Origin: an uncultured Bacteroidota bacterium
GTDB taxonomy: Bacteria; Bacteroidota; Bacteroidia; Bacteroidales; P3
Direction of reading: 5' to 3'
DNA: 64,000 bases
Assembly (NCBI GenBank): GCA_902776365.1
Contig: CACYPU010000005.1
Location: 1-64,000 of the forward strand
The position numbers and the translations under genes are program-made. Positions 8,719 to 18,283 of the stretch are shown in pieces (the stretch's first letter is position 1; each line of letters opens with the position of its first letter). Below the pieces are notes generated by a model. The model was given only the letters and a program-made list of their open reading frames with translations. It was not told the origin of the DNA and searched no databases.

Positions 8719-10350
8719 TTAATTCTTGTTTTTTAGTTCTTCCACGGCGCGGCGGACCACGGGGTCGGTCTTGAGGGCTCCTTGGAGGCGGCCTTCGTCG
8801 TAGTAGTAGCGGGTGAGAATCTCGGCCTTGAGCATGTCGCAGACTTCTTCGCGGTGCTTGGTGAGGTCGTCTTCCTTCTCGGTGGCTAGACGCTGCTCCA
8901 TCTCCTTGAGTTGCTGCTCGATGGCGCCGTCGTACTTCTCTTGCTTGGCGATGTCGCGCAGTTGTTTGATGTAGTGTTCGGTGGTGGTGGAGTAGGTGAG
9001 GTTGTGCTCCTTGAGGAAGCGGCAGAAGTCGGCGTAGATGTCGTCGGTGATTTCGAACTGGCTGGCGGGCAGGATGCTCTCGTGGGAGCGGTAGAACTGA
9101 GTGGCGTAGTCGAAGATGAGGAGTTTCTGTGTGAGTGCGATGGCGATGTTGGACATGTACTCGGGCTCGATTTCGATGTCGGGCTCGATGCCAAAGCCGT
9201 CGTAGACGGTGCGTCCGCTCTTGGTCTTGAAGGCGGTCTTGAGTGAGTCGGGCACCTTGAGGGCGCGGCCGTTTTCGTCGCGGTGGCTGTAGTCGATGGC
9301 TTGGATGCAGCGGCCGGAGGGGATGTAGTATTTGGAGACGGTGACTTTCATCTGGCTGTTGTATGGCATGGGCAGGATATTCTGCACGAGTCCTTTGCCG
9401 AAACTGCGCTGGCCGATGATGACGGCGCGGTCGAGGTCCTGGAGCGAGCCGCTGACAATCTCGCTAGCCGAAGCCGAGGAGCCGTCGATGATGACGGCGA
9501 GGGGTATCTCGGTGTCCTCGGGCTGCATGCGAGTGAGGCTCTTCATGTTCTTGGAGGCCACCTTGCCTTTGGTCTCGACGACGAGGGTGCCACGGGGAAC
9601 CCAGATGTTAACGATGTCGACGGCCTCGTTCATGAGACCGCCGCCGTTGCCACGGAGGTCGAGGATGACGCCGCGCATCGCGGGATTGTCTTTCTTCAGC
9701 TTGACGAAGGCTTCGCGGACGTTCTTGGCGGCGTCGGTGGTGAACTCGTCGAGTTTGATGTAGCCGGTATTGCCGTCGCCTACATATCCGTAGTAGGGCA
9801 CGTTGGGCAGCTTGATGGCGCGGCGCGTGAGGGTGCGTTCGAACTCGTTTCCGGCGCGCTCGAGGCGGAGGGTGACCTGTGTGCCGGCTTGGCCGCGCAT
9901 GGCGCCGCTGACGTCGGAGGTATTCTTGCCCTTGGTGCTCTCGCCGTTGACGGCGAGGATGCGATCGCCGGCCTTGAGGCCCGCTTCGTCGGCAGGCAGG
10001 CCCTTGTAGGGTTCCGAGATGAGGATGCTGTCGCCGCGCTGCATAATCATGGCGCCCACGCCGCCGTATTCGCCGAGGAGCTGGAGCTTCACGTCTTCGA
10101 TGTCGCTCTCAGGGTAGTAGTTGGTGTAGGGGTCGAGGGAGGCCAGCATGGCGTCGATGGCCACCTTGATGGTCTTGCCGGGGTCGACGTCGTCGACATA
10201 GTTCAAGTTCAGGTTCTTGTAGATTGCCGAGAATATTTCGAGATTCTTGGCAATCTCGAAACCGCGGTCGGTGGTTTGTGCGTGGATGGGTCCGAATAAT
10301 CCGAATAACCCGAGTAGTCCGAATATTCCGACCATTATTTTCTTTCTCAT
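8719..10350 (-). CDS. S41 C-terminal processing peptidase (CtpA/Prc-like)
   Basis: 543 residues: signal peptide (1-25, ending PIHAQ), a PDZ domain (about 85-170), then the tail-specific protease core with GSSASASEI (Ser around 292-296) and SFGKGLVQ (Lys319), the Ser/Lys dyad of the family. It degrades or trims periplasmic proteins from the C-terminus. A helical C-terminal extension (430-543) is usual in Bacteroidetes. The hydrophobic core of the signal peptide, GLLGLFGLFG, is encoded by a 9-bp array (10292-10327). The start overlaps the stop of the upstream antiporter gene by four bases, indicating translational coupling. Confidence 0.95.
   Translation of the reverse strand: MRKKIMVGIFGLLGLFGLFGPIHAQTTDRGFEIAKNLEIFSAIYKNLNLNYVDDVDPGKTIKVAIDAMLASLDPYTNYYPESDIEDVKLQLLGEYGGVGAMIMQRGDSILISEPYKGLPADEAGLKAGDRILAVNGESTKGKNTSDVSGAMRGQAGTQVTLRLERAGNEFERTLTRRAIKLPNVPYYGYVGDGNTGYIKLDEFTTDAAKNVREAFVKLKKDNPAMRGVILDLRGNGGGLMNEAVDIVNIWVPRGTLVVETKGKVASKNMKSLTRMQPEDTEIPLAVIIDGSSASASEIVSGSLQDLDRAVIIGQRSFGKGLVQNILPMPYNSQMKVTVSKYYIPSGRCIQAIDYSHRDENGRALKVPDSLKTAFKTKSGRTVYDGFGIEPDIEIEPEYMSNIAIALTQKLLIFDYATQFYRSHESILPASQFEITDDIYADFCRFLKEHNLTYSTTTEHYIKQLRDIAKQEKYDGAIEQQLKEMEQRLATEKEDDLTKHREEVCDMLKAEILTRYYYDEGRLQGALKTDPVVRRAVEELKNKN
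10292..10327. repeat. 9-bp array (CCGAATAAT) in the S41 protease signal peptide
   Basis: CCGAATAAT, CCGAATAAC, CCGAGTAGT, CCGAATATT. Read on the minus strand it encodes the repeated Gly-Leu-Phe core of the signal peptide. Units differ mainly by transitions. Confidence 0.9.
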
Positions 10351-12605
10351 ATTTTGACTAGTTTGTTTTCAAATCCTTGGAGGGTGAGGTCGCCGTCGGG
10401 AGAGACGAACCAGAGGATGTCGCCGGCGCGGAAAATTTCGTCGCGGCTGGGGTTGACAATTTTCTGTCCGCCACGCTCGATGGCGATGACGATGGCGCGT
10501 TGCTTGGAGAGCGTGGAGTAGCGTATTTCGATGCCACAGAGGGGGCCGTGTGCTTCGACATGGTAGCGGTACATGTGGAGCTCGTGGTCGGAGTGGTCGT
10601 GGACGAGGATGTCGGGCTCCACTTCGATGACGGGTCTGATTTTGGACACTTCCTCTTCGGTGCCTATGACGGTAAGGATGTCGCAGGGCATGAGGATGTC
10701 GTTTTTGTCGGGGAGGTCGATGAGGTTGCCGGCGCGCTCAATGGTGACGATGTTGGCACCGTAGCGCTCGCGCAGCTGTCCTTCGGCGAGGGTCTTTCCC
10801 GCCAGGGGCGAGTATTGCGTCATCTGTAGACGCTCCATGGAAAATTCGTCCTCCATAGCCGTGGGGATGTGGAAGGAATTCTGCGCTTGACGCTGGTTGA
10901 AGTTGGAGAAGAAGCGGTCCTCGATTTGTGCATAGAAGCCGTTGGCGCGGCGCGAGTAGAGCACCGCCAGCATCACGATGACAGCGATGACCATGAGGAA
11001 TCCGACGGCGAGGTTGAAGTAGCTACCGACAACGAATCCGACGAAGAAGAGGGCAATGAAGTAGCGCAGAATCAGTATGGGAATGACAACAACCTGAGAG
11101 TGATGCCAGGTCTCGAACATTTTCTTGATACGCTCCTTGTTGACGTTTTTTACGGCCACGGCCCAGAGGAAGGGCGACATGAGGACGAGGGTGGCGCCCA
11201 TGCCTGTGAGGCGGCTCCAGATGGTGGGGATGCCGGCGGTGGCGAAGAGATCGTCGAGGAACGACAACAGCAGCGAGGAGGAGAGGAGGGCGATGACGGC
11301 GAGGATGACGCCGTGGATGCAGATATTGGTGAGTTGTTTGCGCAGGTACACCTTCATAGAGGCTTTGTTGCCGCTGTCGCGGTTGGCATGCTCGCTGTAC
11401 TGGTCCAGACGGTGTTTGACTCCCATGGGGATGCGAGGCTCTATCCAATTGTAGAAGGGTAACGCCCCCTTAATCATGTAGGGGGTGACGAAAGTGGTGA
11501 TGACGGAGACGGAGACAATGATGGGGTAGAGGCTCTCGTCAATGACGTTGAAACTCAAACCCAGTCCGGCGATGATGAAGGAGAATTCGCCTATCTGGCA
11601 GAAGCAGAAGCCGCTCTGCACGGCAATCTTCAGCGGCCGGCCGCTGAGGGTGACGCCGATGGTGGCCGAGAGGCTCTTGAAAATGATGACGGAGAGAGCG
11701 ATGACGAGGATGGTAAGCCACTCCTCCACGAGTACTGAGGGTTGGATGAGCATACCTACAGAGACGAAGAAGACGGCACTGAAAAGGTTCTTGAGCGGTG
11801 TCACGATGCGGTGGATGACGTCGGCCTCAATGGTTTCACAGAGGACGGCGCCCATCACGAAGGCGCCGAGGGCGGTGGAGAAGCCTGCCTTGGAAGCCAG
11901 CACCACCATGCCGAAGCAGAGACCTACGGCTAGGATGAGCAGCGTCTCCTCGCTCATGTATTTACGCATCCAGCGTAGGAAAGTGGGGATGAGGTAGATG
12001 CCGAAAATGAAGACAGCTACGAGGAAGAAGGCCAGTTTCGCCATCTGTCCCACTAGGGCGCCCCCGTCGAAGTTCTGGCTGACGCTCACTGTCGACAACA
12101 CAACCAAGAGCAACACCGCCACAAGGTCCTCCACCACCAGCACCGCTGTCACCGTAGAGGTGAACTTCTGTTGCTTGAGTTTCATGTCGTCAAAGCTCTT
12201 GATAATGATGCTTGTGGAGGAGATGGAGAGCATGCAGCCGAGGAAGGTACACTCCATGGAACCTAACCCCAGAATCCTACCTACGGAGTTGCCGACAACG
12301 AACATGATGGCCAGCTCGGTAAGGGCTGTGATGGCTCCCGTGGCACCCACCTTTTTCAGCTTCTTGATGCTGAATTCCAGACCCAGACCGAACATAAGGA
12401 AGACGATGCCGATGTCGCTCCAGACATGGATGTTCGCTGCGTCGGTGATGGCCGGGAACCAAGGGAAGTAGGGACCGATGAAGAAGCCTGCCAGAATATA
12501 TCCGAGCACCAACGGCTGTTTCAACCATTTGAATACTACCGTGATGACTCCCGCAGCGACCAAAATAATCGCCAAGTCCATAAATATCGCAGGCAAACTT
12601 TCCAT
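10347..12605 (-). CDS. Monovalent cation:proton antiporter, CPA2 family, with two TrkA-C domains
   Basis: 752 residues. The first 390 form the Na+/H+-exchanger domain (about 12 helices, GYILAGFFIGPY and SISSTSIIIKSFDD near the start). A second group of four helices (410-560) follows, then two cytosolic RCK_C/TrkA-C modules (about 590-660 and 670-750) that usually bind nucleotides or metabolites. KefB/C-like proteins exchange K+ or Na+ for H+. Here the full Rossmann RCK_N domain is absent. It is the first gene of the leftward run, 142 bases from divergent holB. Confidence 0.92.
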   Translation of the reverse strand: MESLPAIFMDLAIILVAAGVITVVFKWLKQPLVLGYILAGFFIGPYFPWFPAITDAANIHVWSDIGIVFLMFGLGLEFSIKKLKKVGATGAITALTELAIMFVVGNSVGRILGLGSMECTFLGCMLSISSTSIIIKSFDDMKLKQQKFTSTVTAVLVVEDLVAVLLLVVLSTVSVSQNFDGGALVGQMAKLAFFLVAVFIFGIYLIPTFLRWMRKYMSEETLLILAVGLCFGMVVLASKAGFSTALGAFVMGAVLCETIEADVIHRIVTPLKNLFSAVFFVSVGMLIQPSVLVEEWLTILVIALSVIIFKSLSATIGVTLSGRPLKIAVQSGFCFCQIGEFSFIIAGLGLSFNVIDESLYPIIVSVSVITTFVTPYMIKGALPFYNWIEPRIPMGVKHRLDQYSEHANRDSGNKASMKVYLRKQLTNICIHGVILAVIALLSSSLLLSFLDDLFATAGIPTIWSRLTGMGATLVLMSPFLWAVAVKNVNKERIKKMFETWHHSQVVVIPILILRYFIALFFVGFVVGSYFNLAVGFLMVIAVIVMLAVLYSRRANGFYAQIEDRFFSNFNQRQAQNSFHIPTAMEDEFSMERLQMTQYSPLAGKTLAEGQLRERYGANIVTIERAGNLIDLPDKNDILMPCDILTVIGTEEEVSKIRPVIEVEPDILVHDHSDHELHMYRYHVEAHGPLCGIEIRYSTLSKQRAIVIAIERGGQKIVNPSRDEIFRAGDILWFVSPDGDLTLQGFENKLVKI

Positions 12606-12719
12606 CCTGTAGTTTTTAGAAAATTATAACTGATAACGCAAGGAAGGCTTTTTTTATTGTGGATATCGAAAAAACATTTTTTTTACAAAGTTTTTTACGT
12701 GTATGTAAAATTTTTTACA
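12606..12719. promoter_or_regulatory. Divergent intergenic region between antiporter and holB
   Basis: AT-rich spacer with TTTTAC and GTAAAA in inverted order around a 6-base loop (near 12694-12711), followed by a second TTTTTTAC. It probably carries the promoters of both divergent operons and may include a regulator site. No known operator is recognised. Confidence 0.4.
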
Positions 12720-12727
12720 TATATTTG
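12720..12727 (+). promoter_or_regulatory. Bacteroidetes -7 box (TATATTTG) for holB operon
   Basis: TATATTTG fits TAnnTTTG, 20 bases before the holB ATG. No clear TTTG lies at the -33 position. Confidence 0.65.
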
Positions 12728-12747
12728 CAAATTTAATGTGAAGATAT

Positions 12748-13788
12748 ATGCAGTTTAAAGATATTGTAGGACAAAGAGATATCATCAATCGCCTCACTGC
12801 CGTGATCGACAGCGGGCGCGTGAGCCATGCCCAGCGCATCATCGGCGACGAGCGCGATGGTAGCCTGCAATTGGCTTGGGCCTACCTGCAATATCTGTGC
12901 TGCGAGCATAAACAGCACTTTGAAAACGGCGAATTGCGGGCCGATTCGTGCGGCGAATGTCCGAGTTGCAAAAAAATCAGCCAGCTGGTGCATCCCGACC
13001 TGCATTTCATCTTCCCCAACCCTCCCAATGGCTCCTCCAACGTGAGTGCGGAGGACTATATGAAGGAATTCCTCGACTTTATGCTCAACACCCACGCCCT
13101 CGGCACCCTTAACGACTTCAACGACACACTGTCGGGCGACGTGAAGACCTCGATGATCAGGGAGACCGATGCCGCTCATCTGGTGAAGGTGCTGAGCATG
13201 AAACCCTATGAGGGTGGATGGCGCATGGTGGTGATATGGAATGCTGACCGCATGAACGCCGCCGCTGCCAACGAGTTGCTGAAGACCCTCGAGGAGCCGT
13301 TGCCGATGACCATCATCCTGCTGGTGGACAACTACGACAAGAAATTGCTACCCACTATCGAGAGCCGTGTGCAGACAATCAAGTTGAAAGCGGGAAGTGA
13401 AAAGTCGAAAGTGGAGGACAACCCCGAGTTTGCGGGGATGCTGGTGGGATGGCTGAGGATGCTCTTCAAGTTGAAGATGAAGGAACTGTCGGCACAGGTG
13501 GACAAAATGGCCGCGCTGAACCGTGAGCAGTTGAAGCTCTTCCTGCAGTATGGTCTGGGAACGATGCGCGCCTGTTTCCTGGCCACCGCCGCTGGAGTGG
13601 AGTGCCACCTGGGGTCGGGCGACGAGAAGTTCGATAGCCAGTTCCCGAAGATGATAACGACAAATAATATTGAACTCATAGAGAGTGCCTTCGACGACGC
13701 CATCTTCGCCATCGAGCGCAACGCCTACGCGAAGATAGCGCTGATGGAACTGTCGTTCCGCATCAGCAAGGCACTGAAGAAACGATAA
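12748..13788 (+). CDS. holB: DNA polymerase III subunit delta' (clamp loader)
   Basis: 346 residues beginning FKDIVGQRDIINRLT, as in delta'/gamma clamp-loader ATPases. The Walker A site is degenerate (IGDERDGSLQLAW in place of GxxGxGKT), as expected for delta', which is a structural rather than ATP-hydrolysing subunit. A four-Cys zinc module is present (CC, then CGECPSCKK near 70-80). The SRC-like region is ESRVQTI (about 207-213) and the linker NELLKTLEEP is conserved. A short charged insertion (KAGSEKSKVEDN) after it is encoded by a 7-bp array (13386-13413). The next gene is ricT, as in many Bacteroidetes. Confidence 0.93.
   Translation: MQFKDIVGQRDIINRLTAVIDSGRVSHAQRIIGDERDGSLQLAWAYLQYLCCEHKQHFENGELRADSCGECPSCKKISQLVHPDLHFIFPNPPNGSSNVSAEDYMKEFLDFMLNTHALGTLNDFNDTLSGDVKTSMIRETDAAHLVKVLSMKPYEGGWRMVVIWNADRMNAAAANELLKTLEEPLPMTIILLVDNYDKKLLPTIESRVQTIKLKAGSEKSKVEDNPEFAGMLVGWLRMLFKLKMKELSAQVDKMAALNREQLKLFLQYGLGTMRACFLATAAGVECHLGSGDEKFDSQFPKMITTNNIELIESAFDDAIFAIERNAYAKIALMELSFRISKALKKR
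13386..13413. repeat. 7-bp array (GAAAGTG) inside holB
   Basis: GAAAGCG, GGAAGTG, AAAAGTC, GAAAGTG: four units, in frame, in a loop after the ESR motif. Confidence 0.8.
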
Positions 13789-13793
13789 AATTG

Positions 13794-13809
13794 AATGCGT
13801 TAATGTGTT
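13794..13809. repeat. 8-bp array (AATGCGTT family) between holB and ricT
   Basis: AATGCGTT and AATGTGTT, followed by a decayed AGTGGAAA. Same units as at 5835-5858 and elsewhere. Confidence 0.75.
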
Positions 13810-13829
13810 AGTGGAAAACGAAAATTGAC

Positions 13830-15452
13830 ATGGAAGAAAACAAAGATAAAGAGAAAGAATTGGAAAACATCCCCCAGGAGCCCGTACTCGACAGCGAGGA
13901 GACTGTGGCTTCGGCGGAAGACATAGCGGCATTTATGCGTGAACGCCGCAAGGCACGCGAGGAAAAGAAAACACGGGTGGAACGCGAGAACCCCGAGGTG
14001 GAGGAGTACCATGCCGAGGAGAGCCAGATAGATCCCTACCTCGACCCCGACCCCGACATCCCATGGGTGAAATACGAGGAGCCGGTGTTCCTCAGTCGCG
14101 GCTGTCGCCGTAAACCCGAGTGCTACAAGCCCATCTGCAGCTGTGAGCGTCAGAGCTGCTCGAAAGTGACGTCGACCAACTGGCTGGAGGGCATCCGCCA
14201 ACCCACGGAGCGCCCCTTCGACTGTGTGGAAGTGCGCTTCAAGAACAACCACAAGGACTTCTACCGTCTGCCCGACGGCTTGGAGGTTGTAGAAGGCGAC
14301 GTGGTGGCTGTCGAAGGCCAGCCCGGCCACGATGTGGGTATCGTGAGCCTCACCGGCGAACTCTGTCGCCTCCAGATGCGCAAGCGCAAAATCAACCCCG
14401 AGGCGGAGAACATGAAGAAGCTCTTCCGTCGCGCCAAGGATCCCGATATCGACCGTTGGGCCGAGACATTGAAAGAGGAGCGGCAAGCACTGCTGCGTAC
14501 CCGCCAGATTGTTGCTGAGCTGGGACTCGACATGAAGGTCAACGATGTGGAGTTCCAGGGCGACCATTCGAAGGCCATCTTCTACTACACCGCCGACGAG
14601 CGTGTGGACTTCCGTGTGCTCATCAAGGTGCTGGCTGAGGAGTTCCATGTGCGCATCGAGATGAAACAGATAGGTGTGCGTCAAGAAGCTGGCAAGGTGG
14701 GCGGCATAGGCACCTGTGGTCGAGAACTCTGCTGCTCGACATGGCTCACCACCTTCAAGAGCGTCACCACTTCGTCGGCCAAGACACAGCAGATACTGCC
14801 CAATCCGCAGAAACTCGCTGGCCAGTGCGGCAAACTGAAATGTTGCCTCAACTTCGAGTATGAGGTCTATGCCGACGCCCTGAAGCAGTTCCCGCCAGCC
14901 AACCAGGCCATCCGCTTCAAGAAGGGACTGGCATTGTACAAAAAGACCGATGTCTTCCGGGGCATCATGTGGTATGCCTATGAGGGCGAGAACGAACTTA
15001 TCGCCGTCAAGGCTGACGATGTAAAAGCCATCATCGAGATGAACCGCCGTCAGGAGTACCCCGAGAGTTTGGAAGACTATCAGGTGGAACTGATGTCTAC
15101 CTCGGCCCTCGCACAGGAGAGCACCAACGAGGAGGTGGAGCGCGAGATTCAGCGCTTGGCAGAAGGTGGCAACGGTGTGGTCGGTGAAGAGCAGAAGAAT
15201 GAGAGGGGAGAGAGGAGAAATGAGAAAGGCGACCGTCGCAGTCCCAAGGTCGACAAAGGCAACGGCGACCGTGGTGAGCGCCGCGAGCGCGACCGCAAGG
15301 CCCGCGAGGAACGTCACCAAACCAAACAACTCCGCCAGCAACAACAGGCCAAGGAGGCCGAACGTGAACGCAAAAACACAAACGAGGGTAAGCCTCGCCG
15401 CGAAAATGGCGACCATGCCCGTCGCAGCAGCAACCGCGACCGTAGGGGATAA
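13830..15452 (+). CDS. ricT: RicT-like PSP1-domain protein (YaaT homologue)
   Basis: 540 residues. The PSP1 C-terminal core (about residues 185-275; INPEAENMKKLFRRAKDPDI through GVRQEAGKVGGIGTCGRELCC) and clustered Cys (GTCGRELCCS, GQCGKLKCCLNF) match RicT/YaaT, which in Bacillus forms an Fe-S-containing complex that affects RNase Y-dependent RNA processing. An additional N-terminal Cys-rich segment (GCRRKPECYKPICSCERQSC, about 90-110) and a long basic, Arg/Glu/Lys-rich disordered tail (430-540) are seen. The tail includes a decayed purine-rich repeat near 15195-15230. The role in this lineage is inferred. The position between holB and gldH is a familiar Bacteroidetes order. Confidence 0.9.
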   Translation: MEENKDKEKELENIPQEPVLDSEETVASAEDIAAFMRERRKAREEKKTRVERENPEVEEYHAEESQIDPYLDPDPDIPWVKYEEPVFLSRGCRRKPECYKPICSCERQSCSKVTSTNWLEGIRQPTERPFDCVEVRFKNNHKDFYRLPDGLEVVEGDVVAVEGQPGHDVGIVSLTGELCRLQMRKRKINPEAENMKKLFRRAKDPDIDRWAETLKEERQALLRTRQIVAELGLDMKVNDVEFQGDHSKAIFYYTADERVDFRVLIKVLAEEFHVRIEMKQIGVRQEAGKVGGIGTCGRELCCSTWLTTFKSVTTSSAKTQQILPNPQKLAGQCGKLKCCLNFEYEVYADALKQFPPANQAIRFKKGLALYKKTDVFRGIMWYAYEGENELIAVKADDVKAIIEMNRRQEYPESLEDYQVELMSTSALAQESTNEEVEREIQRLAEGGNGVVGEEQKNERGERRNEKGDRRSPKVDKGNGDRGERRERDRKAREERHQTKQLRQQQQAKEAERERKNTNEGKPRRENGDHARRSSNRDRRG

Positions 15453-15466
15453 AACAAAAAAGAAAA

Positions 15467-15997
15467 ATGGAACAGAAAATGATAGAAATAAAAGAGAAAC
15501 ATGGCGGCGGCCGAGTGCTGCGCCAGCTATTTTTCATTTTTCATTTTTCATTTTTCGCTTTCCTGCTGGCTTCGTGCGACGGCACGGTATATTATTCCGA
15601 GTATGCCGATGTCAGCGAGGATGGCTGGAATGTGGCTGACAGCGCCTGTTTCGACCTGCCGGTCGACGACACCACCCATCTTTTCGACCTGCTCGTCGAG
15701 GTGCGAAACAATGTCGACTACGCCTACTCCAACCTCTTCCTCTTCGTCAATACCACGTTCCCCGACGGAAGCATCTCGTGCGACACCATGGAACTCCCCT
15801 TGGCCGACCCTTCAGGGGAATGGCTGGGGAAACATTCGGGCCGCTATGTCGACTCGCGCTATCGCCTGCGGGGTCAAGCCATGCGCTTCCCGATGGAAGG
15901 CAACTACCATTTCGCCATCACCCACGGCATGCGCGACGGTGCGCTGAAGGGTATCGCCCACATGGGCTTCCGTGTGGAATATTCTGAAACCAAGTAA
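15467..15997 (+). CDS. gldH: Gliding motility / T9SS lipoprotein GldH
   Basis: A lipoprotein with the lipobox FLLASC and the GldH pattern VYYSEYADVSEDGW, then a compact beta domain with NTTFPDGSISCDTMELPLAD and GIAHMGFRVE. GldH is required for gliding in Flavobacterium and accompanies type IX secretion. As listed the protein has a long n-region before the signal. A GTG at 15513 (codons for VLRQLF) would give a normal lipoprotein signal and may be the true start. The hydrophobic core IFHFSFF is encoded by four copies of ATTTTTC (15529-15556). A T9SS cargo lies at 52257-53765. Confidence 0.92.
   Translation: MEQKMIEIKEKHGGGRVLRQLFFIFHFSFFAFLLASCDGTVYYSEYADVSEDGWNVADSACFDLPVDDTTHLFDLLVEVRNNVDYAYSNLFLFVNTTFPDGSISCDTMELPLADPSGEWLGKHSGRYVDSRYRLRGQAMRFPMEGNYHFAITHGMRDGALKGIAHMGFRVEYSETK
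15529..15556. repeat. 7-bp array (ATTTTTC) in the gldH signal peptide
   Basis: Four perfect ATTTTTC units, encoding the Phe-rich hydrophobic core of the lipoprotein signal. Confidence 0.92.
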
Positions 15998-16021
15998 ACA
16001 ATGAAAAATGATTTCTGAAAC

Positions 16022-18283
16022 ATGAAAGGTACACGTAAATACAAACAAGACTCTCCGTGCTACATCAAATATATGTGGTGGACTTTCGGGGGATTGTGGG
16101 CGTTTGCTCTGCTCTTCATCTTTCTCTTTATGCCTCTCGGATGGGTGAGCGAGATTCCTTCCTTCGAGATGTTGGAGAATCCCAACAGCATCCAGGTGTC
16201 GGAGGTGATTTCCGACGACGGCGAGGTGATAGGCTATATCGGTCTCGAGAACCGATCCAATATTACCTACGACCAGCTCTCGCCTAACCTTGTCCATGCC
16301 CTCATCGCCACCGAGGACGCCCGTTTCTACAGCCATTCGGGTATCGACCTTCGCAGCCTTGGCCGCGTCTTTTTCAAGACCATCCTGGGACGCAACGAGT
16401 CGTCTGGCGGCGGCAGCACCATCACGCAACAGCTCGCCAAGAACCTCTTCAAGATGCGCGACCTCAACAAGAATCATGGCATGGTGGTCACCAAACTCAG
16501 CGAATGGGTCACCGCCGTCAGGTTGGAGCATACCTATTCCAAGCAGGAAATCCTGACCATGTATTTCAACACTGTGGACTTCGGAAGCAACTCCTTCGGC
16601 GTGAAGACGGCGGCGAAGACGTTCTTCAACAAAACTCCCCAAGAGCTCGATGTCGACGAGGCCGCCATACTGGTGGGTCTCCTCAAGGCCCCGACTACCT
16701 ACAGCCCTGTGCTGCATCCCGACAAGTGCAAGGAGCGCCGCGATGTGGTGCTCTCACAGATGAACCACTATGGATACCTCAGCGACGAGGACTTCGCCAA
16801 ATACAAGGAGAAGCCGATAGACATGTCGCACTATACGCCCCAGAGCCACAACGAGGGTCTGGCGCCCTACCTGCGCGAGTATGTGAGAAACTACATGAAG
16901 GAATGGTGCCGCCACCACCGCAAGTCCAACGGCGAATACTATGACGTCCATCGCGACGGCCTGCGCATCTACACCACCATCGACTCGCGCATGCAGCGCT
17001 ATGCCGAGGAGGCCGTCAAAGAACATTTTAGCAAGGAAATCCAGCCTGCCTTCGAGCGCGAGCTGAAGAACCGCAAGGGCAATCCTTTCTGCAACATCAG
17101 CAAGGAGCAGCAGGAGAGATACCTCGACCAGGCCATGCGTAATAGCGACCGCTACCGTGCGCTGAGATCCGAAGGCTTGAGCGAGAGCGAAATTCGCGCC
17201 GACTTTAACAAGAAGGTGAAGATGAGGGTGTTCTCATGGAAAGGTGCGAAAGACACCACGATGTCGCCACGCGACTCGCTGCTCTACTGCAAGAAATTCC
17301 TCAACGCCGGTCTCATGTCGGTCGAACCCGGAACGGGCTATGTCCGCGCTTACGTCGGTGGCATCAACTACCGCTTCTTCAAATACGACAACGTGCGCAC
17401 CCACCGTCAGGTGGGCTCCACCTTCAAGCCCTTTGTCTATACTATGGCCCTCCAGGACCTCGGCATGTATCCCTGCACCGAGGTGCCCAACAGCGAGGTC
17501 TGCTTCGAGGTGGCGGGACGCTCCGACTGGTGTCCGAGAAACTCGTCGCACGCCCGCGAAGGACAGATGGTGACGCTGAAATGGGCGCTGGCCAACTCCA
17601 TCAACTGGGTCTCCGCCTACCTCATGAAACAGGGCTCCCCCGAGCAGGTCATCGCCATCGCCCGCAAGATGGGTGTCACCAGCCCCATCGACCCGGTGCC
17701 TGCCATCTGCGTGGGAACGCCCGAAATTACTGTCTATGAGATGGCTGCCGCTATGGCCACCTTCGCCAACAAGGGCGAATATGTGGAACCCATCATCATC
17801 ACCCGCATAGAGGACAATAAAGGTCATGTACTCGAGAGCTTCACCCCCAGGCGCAGCGAAGCCCTCAGCGAAGTGACGGCCTACATGATGCTGGAACTAA
17901 TGAAGGGTGTGGTACATAGCGGCACAGGCTCCCGACTCAACTACAAGTATCACCTCAACCAGTATTCCACCGCCATCGCGGGCAAGACCGGCACCACGCA
18001 GAACAACTCCGACTGCTGGTTCGTCGGCATCACACCCAAGCTGGCTACAGCCATATGGACCGGCGGCGAACTCCGCTCCATCCACTTCCGCAACATGACC
18101 TACGGACAGGGTGCGGCGCAGGCGCTGCCCATCTTTGGCTACTACATGGAGAAAATCTACAAGGACCCCGATATCAAGTTCTATCGTGGCGATTTCGAGC
18201 GCCCGAGCGTACCCATCGAGATGGACTGCTCGAAGTTCCAGCAGGAGGTTGAAGAAGAGGAATCGTTCGAGTGGGACTTCTAG
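16022..18283 (+). CDS. mrcA: Bifunctional class A penicillin-binding protein (PBP1A type)
   Basis: 753 residues: cytoplasmic N-terminus, one membrane anchor (about 22-45), GT51 glycosyltransferase with the catalytic EDARFYSHSG and GGGSTITQQLAKN motifs (about 95-150), and a transpeptidase with STFK (Ser466, Lys469), SIN (526-528) and KTG (655-657). All catalytic residues are present, so it should both polymerise and cross-link peptidoglycan. It starts 24 bases after gldH and precedes rlmN by 16 bases. Confidence 0.96.
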   Translation: MKGTRKYKQDSPCYIKYMWWTFGGLWAFALLFIFLFMPLGWVSEIPSFEMLENPNSIQVSEVISDDGEVIGYIGLENRSNITYDQLSPNLVHALIATEDARFYSHSGIDLRSLGRVFFKTILGRNESSGGGSTITQQLAKNLFKMRDLNKNHGMVVTKLSEWVTAVRLEHTYSKQEILTMYFNTVDFGSNSFGVKTAAKTFFNKTPQELDVDEAAILVGLLKAPTTYSPVLHPDKCKERRDVVLSQMNHYGYLSDEDFAKYKEKPIDMSHYTPQSHNEGLAPYLREYVRNYMKEWCRHHRKSNGEYYDVHRDGLRIYTTIDSRMQRYAEEAVKEHFSKEIQPAFERELKNRKGNPFCNISKEQQERYLDQAMRNSDRYRALRSEGLSESEIRADFNKKVKMRVFSWKGAKDTTMSPRDSLLYCKKFLNAGLMSVEPGTGYVRAYVGGINYRFFKYDNVRTHRQVGSTFKPFVYTMALQDLGMYPCTEVPNSEVCFEVAGRSDWCPRNSSHAREGQMVTLKWALANSINWVSAYLMKQGSPEQVIAIARKMGVTSPIDPVPAICVGTPEITVYEMAAAMATFANKGEYVEPIIITRIEDNKGHVLESFTPRRSEALSEVTAYMMLELMKGVVHSGTGSRLNYKYHLNQYSTAIAGKTGTTQNNSDCWFVGITPKLATAIWTGGELRSIHFRNMTYGQGAAQALPIFGYYMEKIYKDPDIKFYRGDFERPSVPIEMDCSKFQQEVEEEESFEWDF

